Notes under the pieces: model-generated
The model's database searches: none
The model's input: the letters and a program-made list of their open reading frames with translations, nothing else
What the model was told of the DNA's origin: nothing
Shown: positions 33,878 to 42,983 of the stretch, one piece after another
Numbering within the stretch: the first letter of the stretch is position 1
Layout: every line of letters starts with the position of its first letter
Position numbers and translations under genes: made by a program
NCBI RefSeq assembly: GCF_020181355.1
Contig: NZ_CP084004.1
Span: 2,170,001 to 2,234,000 of the forward strand
Length of the DNA stretch: 64,000 nucleotides
Direction: 5' to 3'
Source: Collinsella aerofaciens
Lineage (GTDB): Bacteria; Actinomycetota; Coriobacteriia; Coriobacteriales; Coriobacteriaceae

Positions 33878-34648
33878 CTACAGCAGACCAAAGTGCTTCG
33901 CAGCGTTGTAGATCCCGTCGTCATCCACGGCGGTCGTCACGTAGGTCGCCGCGGCCTTCACGGTATCCTGCGCATTACCCATGGCCACACTCGTGCCCAC
34001 GGCGGAAAACATCGACAGGTCGTTCTCGCCGTCGCCAAAGGCAATCGCCTCGCTCGCGTCGACACCCAGGCGCTCCAGCGTCGCCGCCACGCCCAGGTCC
34101 TTGCCGCCGTTAGCGGGAATAATGTCGCAGAACAGGTCGCACCAGCGCGTGGTGAGCGAATGCGACACGGCGTCGGTCACGATATATTCGTCGGTAGGGT
34201 CCACAAAGGCGCAGAACTGATAGACCGGCGCGTCAAAGGCGTGCTCAAACGGCTCCTCGTGGTAGACGATCCCCGCGTTGTTGCCAGCCGTCACCACGCG
34301 CTCGGACAGGCAGTTCACAAACGAGTTCTCGCCCTGCATGCACAGCGAGTCGTAGCGCCCCTGCGCCACCTGGTCCACAATCACCGCAACATCGTCTGAA
34401 TCGATCGGGCAGCTGCGATAAACGCCCTTGGCATCAAAACAGTGCTGGCCCGAAAGCGTAATGTACGCATCCCAACCCAGGTCGAACAGCCAATCCGGCA
34501 TCTGGTAGGTCGGGCGACCCGTGGCGATCACGCACGCAATCCCCTGCTCGCGAAAGCTGTCGAGCACCTGCTGCGCCGACGCCGGAATCCGATGGGTCTT
34601 AAAGCTCAGCAGCGTGCCATCGATATCGAAAAACGCGGCTTTGATCAT
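33878..34648 (-). CDS. Cof-type HAD-IIB phosphatase
   Basis: A 256-aa haloacid dehalogenase superfamily phosphatase with a C2 cap. Motif I FFDIDGTLLSF (residues 6-16), motif II IATGRP, motif III Lys in the GGKDLGVAA region and motif IV FGDGENDLSM (about 208). Such enzymes dephosphorylate sugar phosphates or FMN. It lies 6 nt downstream of the ABC-F gene and is probably co-transcribed with it. Confidence 0.92.
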   Translation of the reverse strand: MIKAAFFDIDGTLLSFKTHRIPASAQQVLDSFREQGIACVIATGRPTYQMPDWLFDLGWDAYITLSGQHCFDAKGVYRSCPIDSDDVAVIVDQVAQGRYDSLCMQGENSFVNCLSERVVTAGNNAGIVYHEEPFEHAFDAPVYQFCAFVDPTDEYIVTDAVSHSLTTRWCDLFCDIIPANGGKDLGVAATLERLGVDASEAIAFGDGENDLSMFSAVGTSVAMGNAQDTVKAAATYVTTAVDDDGIYNAAKHFGLL

Positions 34649-34654
34649 CCTCGT

Positions 34655-36514
34655 CTACTCCTCGCCCTCGAGCTTCTCGCTCGCCTCGAGCCACGCCATC
34701 TCCAGCTCGTCCATGGCGGCGTGAGCCTCGTCAATCTTTGCCTGCTGCTCGCCCAGCGCCGTGTAGTTGGTGGGGTCGACCTGGGCCATCGCGGCCTCGG
34801 CCTCCTCCACGCGGGCGCGCTGCGTCTCCATCTTGCGCTCGAGCGAGCTCACCTCGCGGCGGAGCTTCTGGCGCTCGGCGTTGGAAAGGCCATTGGGCTG
34901 GCCGCTCGACTTGGGTTTTTCGGCCGCAGCCGCCGCAGCACCGGTGTCGAACGTGCCGGTCTTGGCACTCGGCGCACCCACGGGTTCACCCTCGGCGGTG
35001 GCATTGCACATACGCAGGTACTGGTCGACGCCGCCGGGCATATGCGTCAGGTGGCCGTCGAGCAGCGCCCACTGCTGGTCGGTCACGCGCTCCATCAAGA
35101 AGCGGTCGTGCGTCACCAGGATCAACGTGCCGGGCCAGCCGTCGAGCAGGTCCTCGACAATCGCAAGCATGTCGGTATCCAGGTCGTTACCGGGCTCGTC
35201 CAGGATGAGCACGTTGGGCTCGTCCAGAATCGTCAGCAACAGCGACAGGCGACGGCGCTGGCCGCCCGAAAGATCGCCGATGCGGCTCCAGAGCTGCTGC
35301 GTCGTAAAGCCCAGGCGCTCGCAGAGCTTCTCGGGCGAAGTCTCCTTACCGTCGATGACGTAGTACTTCTTATAGTTGCCGAGCACCTCGCGGATCGTGT
35401 CGCCCATGTAGGGTTCGAGCTCCTCGAGCTGCTGCGACAGCACGCCAAAGCGCACTGTCTGGCCAATCTTCACGCGGCCGCGCGTGGGCTCAATCTTGCC
35501 CTGGATCACGTCGAGCAAGGTCGACTTGCCGGCGCCGTTCTCACCCAAAAGGCCATAGCGGTCGCCCGCACCGATGAGCCAGGTCACATCGTTGAGCACC
35601 TGCTTGGGCGCGCCATCGGTATCCGCATAGCCGGCGTCCACGTCGACCACGTCGATAACCTGCTTGCCCAGGCGACTCACCGCCAGGCGCTTGAGCTCCA
35701 GCTCGTCACGTACGGGCGGTACGTCGGCTATCAGCTCGCGAGCGGCGTCCACGCGAAACTTGGGCTTGGTGGAGCGCGCCTGGGCACCGCGGCTCAGCCA
35801 CGCGAGCTCCTTGCGCGCCATGTTGCGACGGCGCTCCTCGGTAACCGCGGCCATGCGGTCGCGCTCCACACGCTGCAGGATGTAGGCCGAGTAACCGCCC
35901 TCGAAGGGATCGACCTGGCCGTCGTGGACCTCCCACATGCTGGTGCAGACCTCGTCCAGGAACCAGCGGTCGTGCGTGACCACAAGCATCGCGCCCTGAC
36001 CGCGCTGCCAGCGGGCCTTTAAGTGACGCGCGAGCCAGTTGATGGTACGCATGTCCAGGTGGTTGGTAGGCTCGTCGAGCATGAGCACGTCGTAGTCGCC
36101 GATCAGCAGGCGCGCGAGGTCCACGCGGCGGCGCTGGCCGCCCGAAAGCTCGCCCACCGTGCCCTCCCAGGGCACATCGCTAATAAGGCCGGCCAGGATC
36201 TGACGCGTACGCGGGCTCGAGGCCCACTCGTACTCGGGCGCGTCGCCGACGACGGCATGATGCACGGTGTCGGTATCGGCCAGGTTGTCCTTTTGGCCGA
36301 GCAATCCGATCGTCGTGTCACGGCGATGCGTCACGCGGCCGTCGTCGGGCTCCAGCGTGCCGGCGAGCACGCTCAACAGCGTCGACTTGCCGTCGCCGTT
36401 TTTGCCGACAATACCAATGCGGTCGCCCTCGCCCACGCCGAGCGTCACGCTATCGAAAATATGCTTGGTGGGAAACTCTAGGCTGATGGAATCGCATCCC
36501 AAAAGAATCGCCAT
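34655..36514 (-). CDS. ABC-F ATPase, Uup-like
   Basis: A 619-aa soluble protein with two ABC domains: first Walker A GIVGKNGDGKST (about residue 37) with signature LSGGQRRRVDLARLL; second Walker A GLLGENGAGKST (about 330) with LSGGQRRRLSLLL. A linker lies between, and a C-terminal coiled coil rich in E/K/A (about 550-619) is typical of Uup. ABC-F proteins act on the ribosome or, for Uup, on structured DNA and ribosome states. The ATG at 36514 has AAGGAGC upstream. Confidence 0.92.
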   Translation of the reverse strand: MAILLGCDSISLEFPTKHIFDSVTLGVGEGDRIGIVGKNGDGKSTLLSVLAGTLEPDDGRVTHRRDTTIGLLGQKDNLADTDTVHHAVVGDAPEYEWASSPRTRQILAGLISDVPWEGTVGELSGGQRRRVDLARLLIGDYDVLMLDEPTNHLDMRTINWLARHLKARWQRGQGAMLVVTHDRWFLDEVCTSMWEVHDGQVDPFEGGYSAYILQRVERDRMAAVTEERRRNMARKELAWLSRGAQARSTKPKFRVDAARELIADVPPVRDELELKRLAVSRLGKQVIDVVDVDAGYADTDGAPKQVLNDVTWLIGAGDRYGLLGENGAGKSTLLDVIQGKIEPTRGRVKIGQTVRFGVLSQQLEELEPYMGDTIREVLGNYKKYYVIDGKETSPEKLCERLGFTTQQLWSRIGDLSGGQRRRLSLLLTILDEPNVLILDEPGNDLDTDMLAIVEDLLDGWPGTLILVTHDRFLMERVTDQQWALLDGHLTHMPGGVDQYLRMCNATAEGEPVGAPSAKTGTFDTGAAAAAAEKPKSSGQPNGLSNAERQKLRREVSSLERKMETQRARVEEAEAAMAQVDPTNYTALGEQQAKIDEAHAAMDELEMAWLEASEKLEGEE

Positions 36515-36572
36515 ATGCCCTGCTCCTTCGTAGAAATACAACGTTGTCCATGATAGCAGCGAGCCCCACCCC

Positions 36573-36610
36573 AAACCACCACGAAGGTGCCTGTCCCCTT
36601 TGTGGTGGTC
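36573..36610. repeat. Dispersed palindrome, family A copy 6
   Basis: AAACCACCACGAAGG arm with core inverted (CCTGTCCCC on +). It lies between pstB and the ABC-F gene. Confidence 0.85.
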
Positions 36611-36718
36611 GTTTCGGTCGCAGAGCAAAAGGCGGGCCATCTCGCAAAAGAGATGACCCGCCTCTCCAATCAGTCCCGCGGCAACCGTAACCGCCGCGGG
36701 CCTCAAGCATGTCCCGGA

Positions 36719-37591
36719 CTAGGAGAACATGCCGGTGAGGTAATCATTCAGCCGCTTATCCTTGGGCCGTTGGAAAATCTCGTCGGTCTCGTCGTACTCG
36801 ACCATATCGCCCATGTAGAAGAACGCCGTGCGGTTGGACACGCGCGACGCCTGCTCCATGTTGTGCGTCACGATGACGATGGCGCGCTCGGCCACAATCG
36901 ATGACATGAGGTCCTCGATCGCCAGCGTCGAGATGGGGTCGAGCGCCGAGCAGGGCTCGTCAAACAGGATCACGTCGGGGTTGAGCGCCAGCGTGCGCGC
37001 GATGCACAGACGCTGCTGCTGGCCGCCCGAAAGCGCGTAGGCGCTCTTGTCGAGCTTGTCCTTGACCTCGTCCCACAGCGCCGCACCACGCAGACTTTCC
37101 TCGACCATACGATCAAGCTCGTCGCGGTCGGTGATACCGTGGCGTTTAGGCGCAAACGTGATGTTGTCGCGAATGGACTTGCGGAAAGGATTGGGCTGCT
37201 GGAACACCATGCCAATGGAGCGGCGCAGCTCGTAGGTGTTTTCGGTCTTGGTGTTCACGTTGCGCCCGCGGTAGCTGATCTCGCCCTCCACGCGGCAGCC
37301 GCGAATCTCGCGATTCATAAGGTTGAGGCTGCGCAAGAAGGTCGACTTACCGCAGCCCGAAGGCCCGATGAGCGCCGTGATCTCGCCCTTGTGAAAGTCG
37401 AGCGACGTATCGTGCAGGGCATGGTGGTCGCCATAGTACACGTTGACGTCCTTGGTGGAGAGCACGACCTTGTCGCTCACGGCCCTGCCGCTCACGCGAA
37501 CGCGTTTCTCGCTCTCCCCCACACTCGACAGAAAGTCCTGGGTCTCGGACGGTGCCGCTTCGGCTGCGGGTGTTGCTTTCATCTCGCTCAC
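36719..37591 (-). CDS. pstB: Phosphate ABC transporter ATP-binding protein
   Basis: ATPase of the high-affinity phosphate importer. It is 290 aa with a non-conserved N-terminal tail of about 40 residues. Walker A is GPSGCGKSTFLR (about 77), Q-loop VFQQPNPF, signature LSGGQQQRLCIARTLA, Walker B VILFDEPCSALDP, H-loop IVTHNM. The GTG at 37591 overlaps the pstA stop by 4 nt (GTGA) and lies about 11 nt after AAGGAGG. No phoU follows. Confidence 0.95.
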   Translation of the reverse strand: MSEMKATPAAEAAPSETQDFLSSVGESEKRVRVSGRAVSDKVVLSTKDVNVYYGDHHALHDTSLDFHKGEITALIGPSGCGKSTFLRSLNLMNREIRGCRVEGEISYRGRNVNTKTENTYELRRSIGMVFQQPNPFRKSIRDNITFAPKRHGITDRDELDRMVEESLRGAALWDEVKDKLDKSAYALSGGQQQRLCIARTLALNPDVILFDEPCSALDPISTLAIEDLMSSIVAERAIVIVTHNMEQASRVSNRTAFFYMGDMVEYDETDEIFQRPKDKRLNDYLTGMFS

Positions 37592-38514
37592 TCGGCCGTC
37601 ATCCTCCTTGCCAGTTGCTTGCCCACGATACGGGCGATTACGTTAAACAGCAGCACGCAAATCATCAGCAGCGCAGCGGTACCCCAAACGATCTGCTGGG
37701 CCTCGGGGCTGCCCTCGCCATAGATCTTGTAGATGTGCACGGCGAGCGACTCACCGGGGCGGAACACGTTCCAGGCGCAGGTGGGACTCGACAGGTTAAA
37801 GCTCAAGAAGTTCAGGCGAACCGGCGAGCTCATGCCCGAGGTAAAGAGCAGTGCCGCGGCCTCGCCAAACACGCGGCCGGCCGAAAGCACGATGCCGGTC
37901 ACGATGGCGGGCATGGCCTCGGGAATCAAGATGTGCAGCGTGGCCTCCCAGCGGGTAAGGCCCATGGCCAGGCACGCATCGCGCTGGGCCTGCGGCACGT
38001 CCTCGAGCGCCTGTTGGATCACGCGCACCAGGATGGGAATGTTGAACATGGTGAGCGCAACGGCGCCGGAGATGATGGAGTACTTCCAGCCCAGCTGCAC
38101 CGAGAAGACCAGGAAACCGAACATGCCGACGACGATGGAAGGCAGCGAGGACAGCGTCTCGATGGCGGTGGAGGCGATGTCGCGGATGGGCCCATTCGGC
38201 GCGTACTCAACCAAAAAGACCGCGCCGCCCAGGCTGATGGGCACCGAGATGATCAGGGTGATCAGCAGCAGATAGAACGAGTCGAACAGCTGATAGAGCA
38301 CGCCGCCCTGGGTTCCGTTGGCACGCGCGGGCTGCGTGAGGAAGCTCGGCTGGAACAGCGTCGAGATGCCCTCGAACAGGATATAGGCCACCATGGAAAT
38401 GACGACGAGCATGACGATGGCGACGATCGCCGTCAACACGCCCGTGGCGATGCGGTCCTGTTTTTGGACACGCCCGAGTCTCGCCTCGTCGATATGGATG
38501 CGCGTGCTAGCCAC
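37588..38514 (-). CDS. pstA: Phosphate ABC transporter permease PstA
   Basis: A 308-aa inner-membrane permease with six predicted spans. The EAA-type cytoplasmic loop is ACLAMGLTRWEATLHILIPEAMPAI (about residue 195). The GTG at 38514 is chosen because it overlaps the pstC stop by 8 nt (GTGGCTAG), fitting a coupled operon; a TTG at 38538 is the alternative. It pairs with PstC to form the channel. Confidence 0.92.
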   Translation of the reverse strand: MASTRIHIDEARLGRVQKQDRIATGVLTAIVAIVMLVVISMVAYILFEGISTLFQPSFLTQPARANGTQGGVLYQLFDSFYLLLITLIISVPISLGGAVFLVEYAPNGPIRDIASTAIETLSSLPSIVVGMFGFLVFSVQLGWKYSIISGAVALTMFNIPILVRVIQQALEDVPQAQRDACLAMGLTRWEATLHILIPEAMPAIVTGIVLSAGRVFGEAAALLFTSGMSSPVRLNFLSFNLSSPTCAWNVFRPGESLAVHIYKIYGEGSPEAQQIVWGTAALLMICVLLFNVIARIVGKQLARRMTAE

Positions 38515-39415
38515 GAGCCTTCGCCCCCTTGCGGCCAATGAGATGGATAATCAGGATGAAGATGAGGCTCATGCCCATCAGCAGCAGACCGAGCGCCCAC
38601 AGAACGTCGTCCTGGGCTGAGCCCTCGGCATAGACAGCCATAGACGTGGTGAGCGTGGTGGTGATGGTGGACGCCGGCGACAGCAGCGACGTCGGCATGG
38701 CCTCGATGCCGCCGATAACCATGCGCACGGCGAGCGTCTCGCCAAAGGCGCGGGTCATGCCAAGGATGACCGCGGTCATGAGCGAAGGCATGGCGCTCTT
38801 GAGCACCACGTGCCAGATGGTCTGCCAGCGGGTATAGCCCAGCGAGAGCGAGCCCTGGCGGTAGCTGTCGGGCACGGCGCGCAGGCCATCGACCGAAAGC
38901 GTGGTCATGGTCGGCAGGATCATGACGGCCAGCACGATGGCGCCGGGTAAGATGCCCAGACCCGTGCTCACATGGAAAACACTCTTCATAAGGCCGACAA
39001 CCACGTGAAAGCCGATCAAGCCAAAGACGACCGAGGGAATGCCGGTCAAAAGCTCAATAAGCGGCTGAAAGATCTTGGAACCAAACTTAGGCTGGATCTC
39101 AACTGCAAAGATGGCAGAGCCGATGGCGATGGGCAGCGCGATGAGCGTGGAGAGCACCATGACTGCAAACGAGGTGACGATCAGGGGCAGGGCGCCGGTA
39201 TAAGGCAGGCCGTTTTCGGCCGTGTTGGCCAGGTCCCACTTGGTGCCGGTAAAGAACTCGACGACCGAGACGCCGTCCTTGATAAAAGCCGAGAGGCCCT
39301 TTTGGGCGACCATAAAGATGAGTGCGGCAACGACAAGCGTCACGAGCGCAACGCACGCGCCCGTGACGCCCAGGCCCACGTTCTCAAGGTCGCGCTTTGG
39401 CAGCTGTTTTGCCAT
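38507..39415 (-). CDS. pstC: Phosphate ABC transporter permease PstC
   Basis: A 302-aa permease with six spans. LTGIPSVVFGLIGFHVV and the EAA-like loop SLGYTRWQTIWHVVLKSAMPSLMTA are diagnostic. The ATG at 39415 has GAAAGG upstream. It lies 25 nt after pstS. Confidence 0.95.
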   Translation of the reverse strand: MAKQLPKRDLENVGLGVTGACVALVTLVVAALIFMVAQKGLSAFIKDGVSVVEFFTGTKWDLANTAENGLPYTGALPLIVTSFAVMVLSTLIALPIAIGSAIFAVEIQPKFGSKIFQPLIELLTGIPSVVFGLIGFHVVVGLMKSVFHVSTGLGILPGAIVLAVMILPTMTTLSVDGLRAVPDSYRQGSLSLGYTRWQTIWHVVLKSAMPSLMTAVILGMTRAFGETLAVRMVIGGIEAMPTSLLSPASTITTTLTTSMAVYAEGSAQDDVLWALGLLLMGMSLIFILIIHLIGRKGAKARG

Positions 39416-39440
39416 TGCAAACCTTTCCGGGGGCGATTAC

Positions 39441-40379
39441 CTATTTAGCGGAGACCTTGCCGCTGGCGTCCTTGACGACCTTCATGGCAGAGACGGGGAT
39501 AAAGCCCTGCTCCTCGACAAGTTTGCCCTGGACGTCGTCGGAAAGCATAAAGTCCAGGAAGGCCTTGGTGGCCTCGTCGGCGTCCTTGGCGCAGTACATG
39601 TGCTCGGTAGCCCAGATCTTGAAGGAGTCGTCGGTGACATTCTTGCTCTTGGGCTCGACACCCTCGACCTTGACGGCGTTGAACTTGGAATCGTCAAAGT
39701 GCGAGAAGTCGAGGTAGGAGATGGCGTTGTCGGTGCTGCCCATCTGAGTCTGAACGTCGCCGGACTTGTCGAGCTCGGCGTCGCCCTTAAAGTCGACAAC
39801 CTCGTCGCCAAAGACGGCGGCCTCGAAGGTGGCGCGAGTGCCGGAGCCGGCCTTGCGGTTGAGAACGACGATGGTGGCGTCGTCGCCGCCGACCTCCTTC
39901 CAGTTGGTGATCTGGCCGGAGAAGATGCCCTTGAGCTGCTCGAGGGACAGGTCGTCGACCGTCACGTTCTTGGAGACGACGGGACCCATGCCCACGACAG
40001 CAACCTCATGGTCGACGAGGTTCTTGACCTGGTCGGCCTCGAGCTTGGTCTCGGCGAAGACGTCGGAATTACCGATGGTAACGGTGCCGGCGGCGACAGC
40101 GGTCAGGCCCTTGCCCGAACCGTTGCCCGAGCCGGAGACGGAGACGTCCGGGTTGGCATCCATGAACTTCTCGGCAGCGGCCTCGACGAGAGCCTGGAAC
40201 GAGGAGGCGCCGTCGTAAGTCACCTCGCCGGAGACGGACTCGGCAGCAGCGGCGCTACCCTCGGCAGCGGTGTCGGCGGCGTTGGAGCCACCGCAGCCAA
40301 CGAGGCCGAGACCGACGATGCTGGCAAGACCACCAGCGAGGCCGAGGAACTGACGACGAGAATAAGCCTGATCGAGCAT
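39441..40379 (-). CDS. pstS: Phosphate-binding lipoprotein PstS
   Basis: Substrate-binding protein of the phosphate importer, 312 aa. The N-terminus has a twin-arginine-like SRRQFLG followed by a hydrophobic stretch and the lipobox LVGC (Cys29), so it is a membrane-anchored lipoprotein, possibly exported by Tat. GASSFQALVEAAAEKFM, GSGNGSGKGL and RKAGSGTRATFE match phosphate-contact loops. The ATG at 40379 has AAAGGAAG. First gene of pstSCAB, presumably phosphate-starvation induced. Confidence 0.94.
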   Translation of the reverse strand: MLDQAYSRRQFLGLAGGLASIVGLGLVGCGGSNAADTAAEGSAAAAESVSGEVTYDGASSFQALVEAAAEKFMDANPDVSVSGSGNGSGKGLTAVAAGTVTIGNSDVFAETKLEADQVKNLVDHEVAVVGMGPVVSKNVTVDDLSLEQLKGIFSGQITNWKEVGGDDATIVVLNRKAGSGTRATFEAAVFGDEVVDFKGDAELDKSGDVQTQMGSTDNAISYLDFSHFDDSKFNAVKVEGVEPKSKNVTDDSFKIWATEHMYCAKDADEATKAFLDFMLSDDVQGKLVEEQGFIPVSAMKVVKDASGKVSAK

Positions 40380-40583
40380 GATCTTCCTTTCATACATGCG
40401 ACTCGCGGGCACCCCGCCCGCTTTGCTGTTTGGAAAGATACGGCCCCGACCGGGCATCGCCCGCGCCAACTACGGTTTCTTACGGGCATTTGATAGACCC
40501 TTACCGCAAGCGCAGCACGGCCTTTACAAACGAATAACAAACCCGCCACCAAGCATGACCCGCCTTTTACACCAATAAAAACA

Positions 40584-40652
40584 AAGTTGCGGTGAAATAG
40601 TTCCTGCTTGGCCATCAAATGGCCCATTCTAGGAACTATTCCACCGCAACTT
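40584..40652. repeat. Dispersed palindrome, family B copy 2
   Basis: AAGTTGCGGTGAAATAG...CTATTCCACCGCAACTT arms with GTTCCTG and AGGAAC inside. It sits between the pstS promoter region and the 3' end of the M20 gene. Confidence 0.85.
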
Positions 40653-40673
40653 AGATTGGGAAACCGCGAGACC

Positions 40674-42110
40674 TTAAAGCTCTAATTCATTCAAACGGAG
40701 GATCGCAACAATATAGATCTTGAGCGCCTGCTTGAGCTGTTCCTCGTTGGCGCACTCGTTGGGGCCGTGCATCTGGCCGCCCCACGAGGGCAGCTCCAGG
40801 CCGGTCTCCTCGGGGCCAAACGAGACGGCGCGGGCAAAGTTGCGCGCGTACGTGCCGCCGCCCATGGCAAAGGGTTCAGCATGCTTGCCGGTGAACTCGT
40901 TATAGGTATCGATAAGCGCCTTCACGGCCGGATCATCGGCAGAGACCGAGAACGGCACCTTCGCGCGACCCAGCTGGCACGTCACGCCGAAACGGCCCAC
41001 GAGCGGATCGAGCTGCTCGCGGATGGTATCGGCACTCGTGCTGTCGGGGAAGCGCACGTCGATGACCTGCTCGATATGGCCATCCGCCACGCGGATGACG
41101 CCAGCGTTGCAGGTAAGCGGGCCAAACGCCGGACTCGTCGCATCGATACCCAGGCCGCGGCCATAGGCGTCCGCATGCACAAAGGCCAAAAACTTGACAA
41201 ACTCGTGCTCGGCGGGCGTCAACAGGCGCTTGTCACGGGCGCCAAACGCGTCCTCGGCCTCGCGCAGATACGCCACGATCAGGCCGACAGCGTTGATAGT
41301 GCCCTCAGGCATCGAGGCATGACCGCCAATACCGTGGGCAAAAATCTGCGCATGCCCGTTATCGAGCGTCGTGATCTCCAGGCGGTCGGCGTTCTCGACC
41401 GGTGCCGGCAGCTCATCGGCGGCAATCGCGAGTTCGCAGATAGACTGCGACGGAATGGCGTTGCTCGCCTCGGCACCGCTCCAGGACACGATGCGCCCGC
41501 CGTCGATCTTGGGGCTCACAAACGTCGCCCCAAACTGGCCCTTCTCGGCATTGCAAACCGGGAACTCGGCATCGGGCGTAAACAGGAAATCGGGGTCTGC
41601 GTGGTTCTCCAGATAATGGTGAACGTCGGACATGCCCACTTCCTCATCGCAGCCCAGCAGCGCGCGGAAGGTATAGCGCGGCACAATGCCGTGCCTGAGC
41701 AGATAAGCACCAGCGTAGAGCGACAGCACCGCCGGGCCCTTGTCATCAATCACGCCACGGCCGAGCAGCCATCCCTCGCGACGCTCCATCGCAAACGGGT
41801 CGGTGTTCCAACCGGGGCCGGCAGGCACCACGTCCACATGGCAGATGGTCGCAAGCTGCTTATCGCCGCGCCCCGGGATATCGGCGATGCCCACATAACC
41901 CTCGTCATCGCTCGTCTGGTAGCCGAGCTTTTGCGCAATGCCGAGCGCGCAATCGAGCGCATCACGGACCGGGCGGCCAAACGGCACACCGGGCTCCGCA
42001 TCGGCAGCAACGGCCACGGACGGATAGCTCACCAGCTGCTCGATATCGGCGACGACATCCTCCCAGACCTCGTCGACATACTCGGCGACGCTCTGCTCCA
42101 CCTGATTCAT
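40674..42110 (-). CDS. M20 family dipeptidase (PepV/Sapep-like)
   Basis: A 478-aa zinc peptidase, longer than ArgE-type M20 enzymes and fitting the PepV/Sapep group that cleaves Xaa dipeptides. Metal and catalytic sites are TICHVDVVPAG, LGRGVIDDKGPAV, LGCDEEVGMSD, FTPDAEFPV and the late QMHGPNECA His. The lid domain is inserted mid-protein. The ATG at 42110 has AAGGAGG 7 nt upstream. Confidence 0.9.
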   Translation of the reverse strand: MNQVEQSVAEYVDEVWEDVVADIEQLVSYPSVAVAADAEPGVPFGRPVRDALDCALGIAQKLGYQTSDDEGYVGIADIPGRGDKQLATICHVDVVPAGPGWNTDPFAMERREGWLLGRGVIDDKGPAVLSLYAGAYLLRHGIVPRYTFRALLGCDEEVGMSDVHHYLENHADPDFLFTPDAEFPVCNAEKGQFGATFVSPKIDGGRIVSWSGAEASNAIPSQSICELAIAADELPAPVENADRLEITTLDNGHAQIFAHGIGGHASMPEGTINAVGLIVAYLREAEDAFGARDKRLLTPAEHEFVKFLAFVHADAYGRGLGIDATSPAFGPLTCNAGVIRVADGHIEQVIDVRFPDSTSADTIREQLDPLVGRFGVTCQLGRAKVPFSVSADDPAVKALIDTYNEFTGKHAEPFAMGGGTYARNFARAVSFGPEETGLELPSWGGQMHGPNECANEEQLKQALKIYIVAILRLNELEL

Positions 42111-42164
42111 GGACGACCTCCTTAGCAATGAGCGGCGAGCGTGCCCGCCCCTCACATTACGTCA

Positions 42165-42827
42165 TTAGATAGCGAAAAGTTTAGCAAGCTCGGCCACCGA
42201 GTGCACCACCGCATCGGCACCCGCTGCCTCATGCTCGCCCGGCGCCGCCGCGCCCGAATAGATGCCAATGCACGGCACGCCCATCGCGTGCGCGCCCTCC
42301 ACATCGTTGAAGCGATCGCCGATCATCACGGCATCGTCGGCCGTCGCGCCGAGCGCCGCCAGGGCATCGCGGACCGAATCGGCCTTGGTCTCGCGTCCCT
42401 GCGGCGGATTCATGCCAACCACCGCCTCAAACTGAGAAAGTCCGAGCTCACGTACCATGTCGATACACTTTGCCTCCATGCGCGACGTCGCCACGGCCAT
42501 ACGCTTGCCCCGGGCGGCCAACCCATCCAGCAGCTCGGGGATCCCATCGAACACGGGGTACTCCTCCGGTCCCAGCTCATCAAAAAAGGCGCGGTACTCG
42601 TCGGCCACCACAAGCGACTCCTCGCGCGAGAAGCCATAAAAGTCGTGAAAGCTCTTCCACAGCGGAGGCCCGATCATGCGGCGCAGATCACCCATCTGCG
42701 CCTCCGAAAACCCGCGCGCAGCCAGCGTCTTGCGCGTCGAGGTCATCACCGCCCGGCCCGTATCTGCCACCGTGCCGTCAAAATCGAACAGCACAACCGG
42801 CCGTTTGCCTATCTCCAACGCCCCCAT
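42165..42827 (-). CDS. HAD-family phosphatase (Gph-like)
   Basis: A 220-aa HAD subfamily IA phosphatase. Motif I VVLFDFDGTVADTG (residues about 11-24), motif II VATSRM, motif III Lys in ETKADSV, motif IV MIGDRFNDVEGA. It is similar to phosphoglycolate phosphatases and pyrophosphatase PpaX; the substrate is not determined. The ATG at 42827 has GAGGA at 6-nt spacing, better than the ATG at 42833. Confidence 0.88.
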   Translation of the reverse strand: MGALEIGKRPVVLFDFDGTVADTGRAVMTSTRKTLAARGFSEAQMGDLRRMIGPPLWKSFHDFYGFSREESLVVADEYRAFFDELGPEEYPVFDGIPELLDGLAARGKRMAVATSRMEAKCIDMVRELGLSQFEAVVGMNPPQGRETKADSVRDALAALGATADDAVMIGDRFNDVEGAHAMGVPCIGIYSGAAAPGEHEAAGADAVVHSVAELAKLFAI

Positions 42828-42875
42828 CGGCATTCCTCTTCCCCAGTTGACGATTTCCACACCGACACTTCAAAC

Positions 42876-42906
42876 TGTTGACTATTCAACAATTGAACCT
42901 AGTAAT
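42876..42906 (+). promoter_or_regulatory. Candidate promoter and dyad upstream of degV paralogue 2
   Basis: TTGACT (42878-42883) and AGTAAT (42901-42906) are 17 nt apart. TGTTGA-CTAT-TCAACA (42876-42891) overlaps the -35. Confidence 0.35.
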
Positions 42907-42983
42907 GTGGAACGACTCTACTATACTTGTCGCACTTTGCTCTCAGAAGGCGGCGCGCAAGCGTCCCAACGAAAGGTGCAATT

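Noticed and set aside
34442-36022. Long + strand frame opposite the Cof phosphatase and ABC-F genes
   Set aside because: It runs across two real genes on the other strand and shows no family features.
40380-40583. Pho box upstream of pstS
   Set aside because: No clear direct repeats of the PhoB/PhoP type; not reported as a site.
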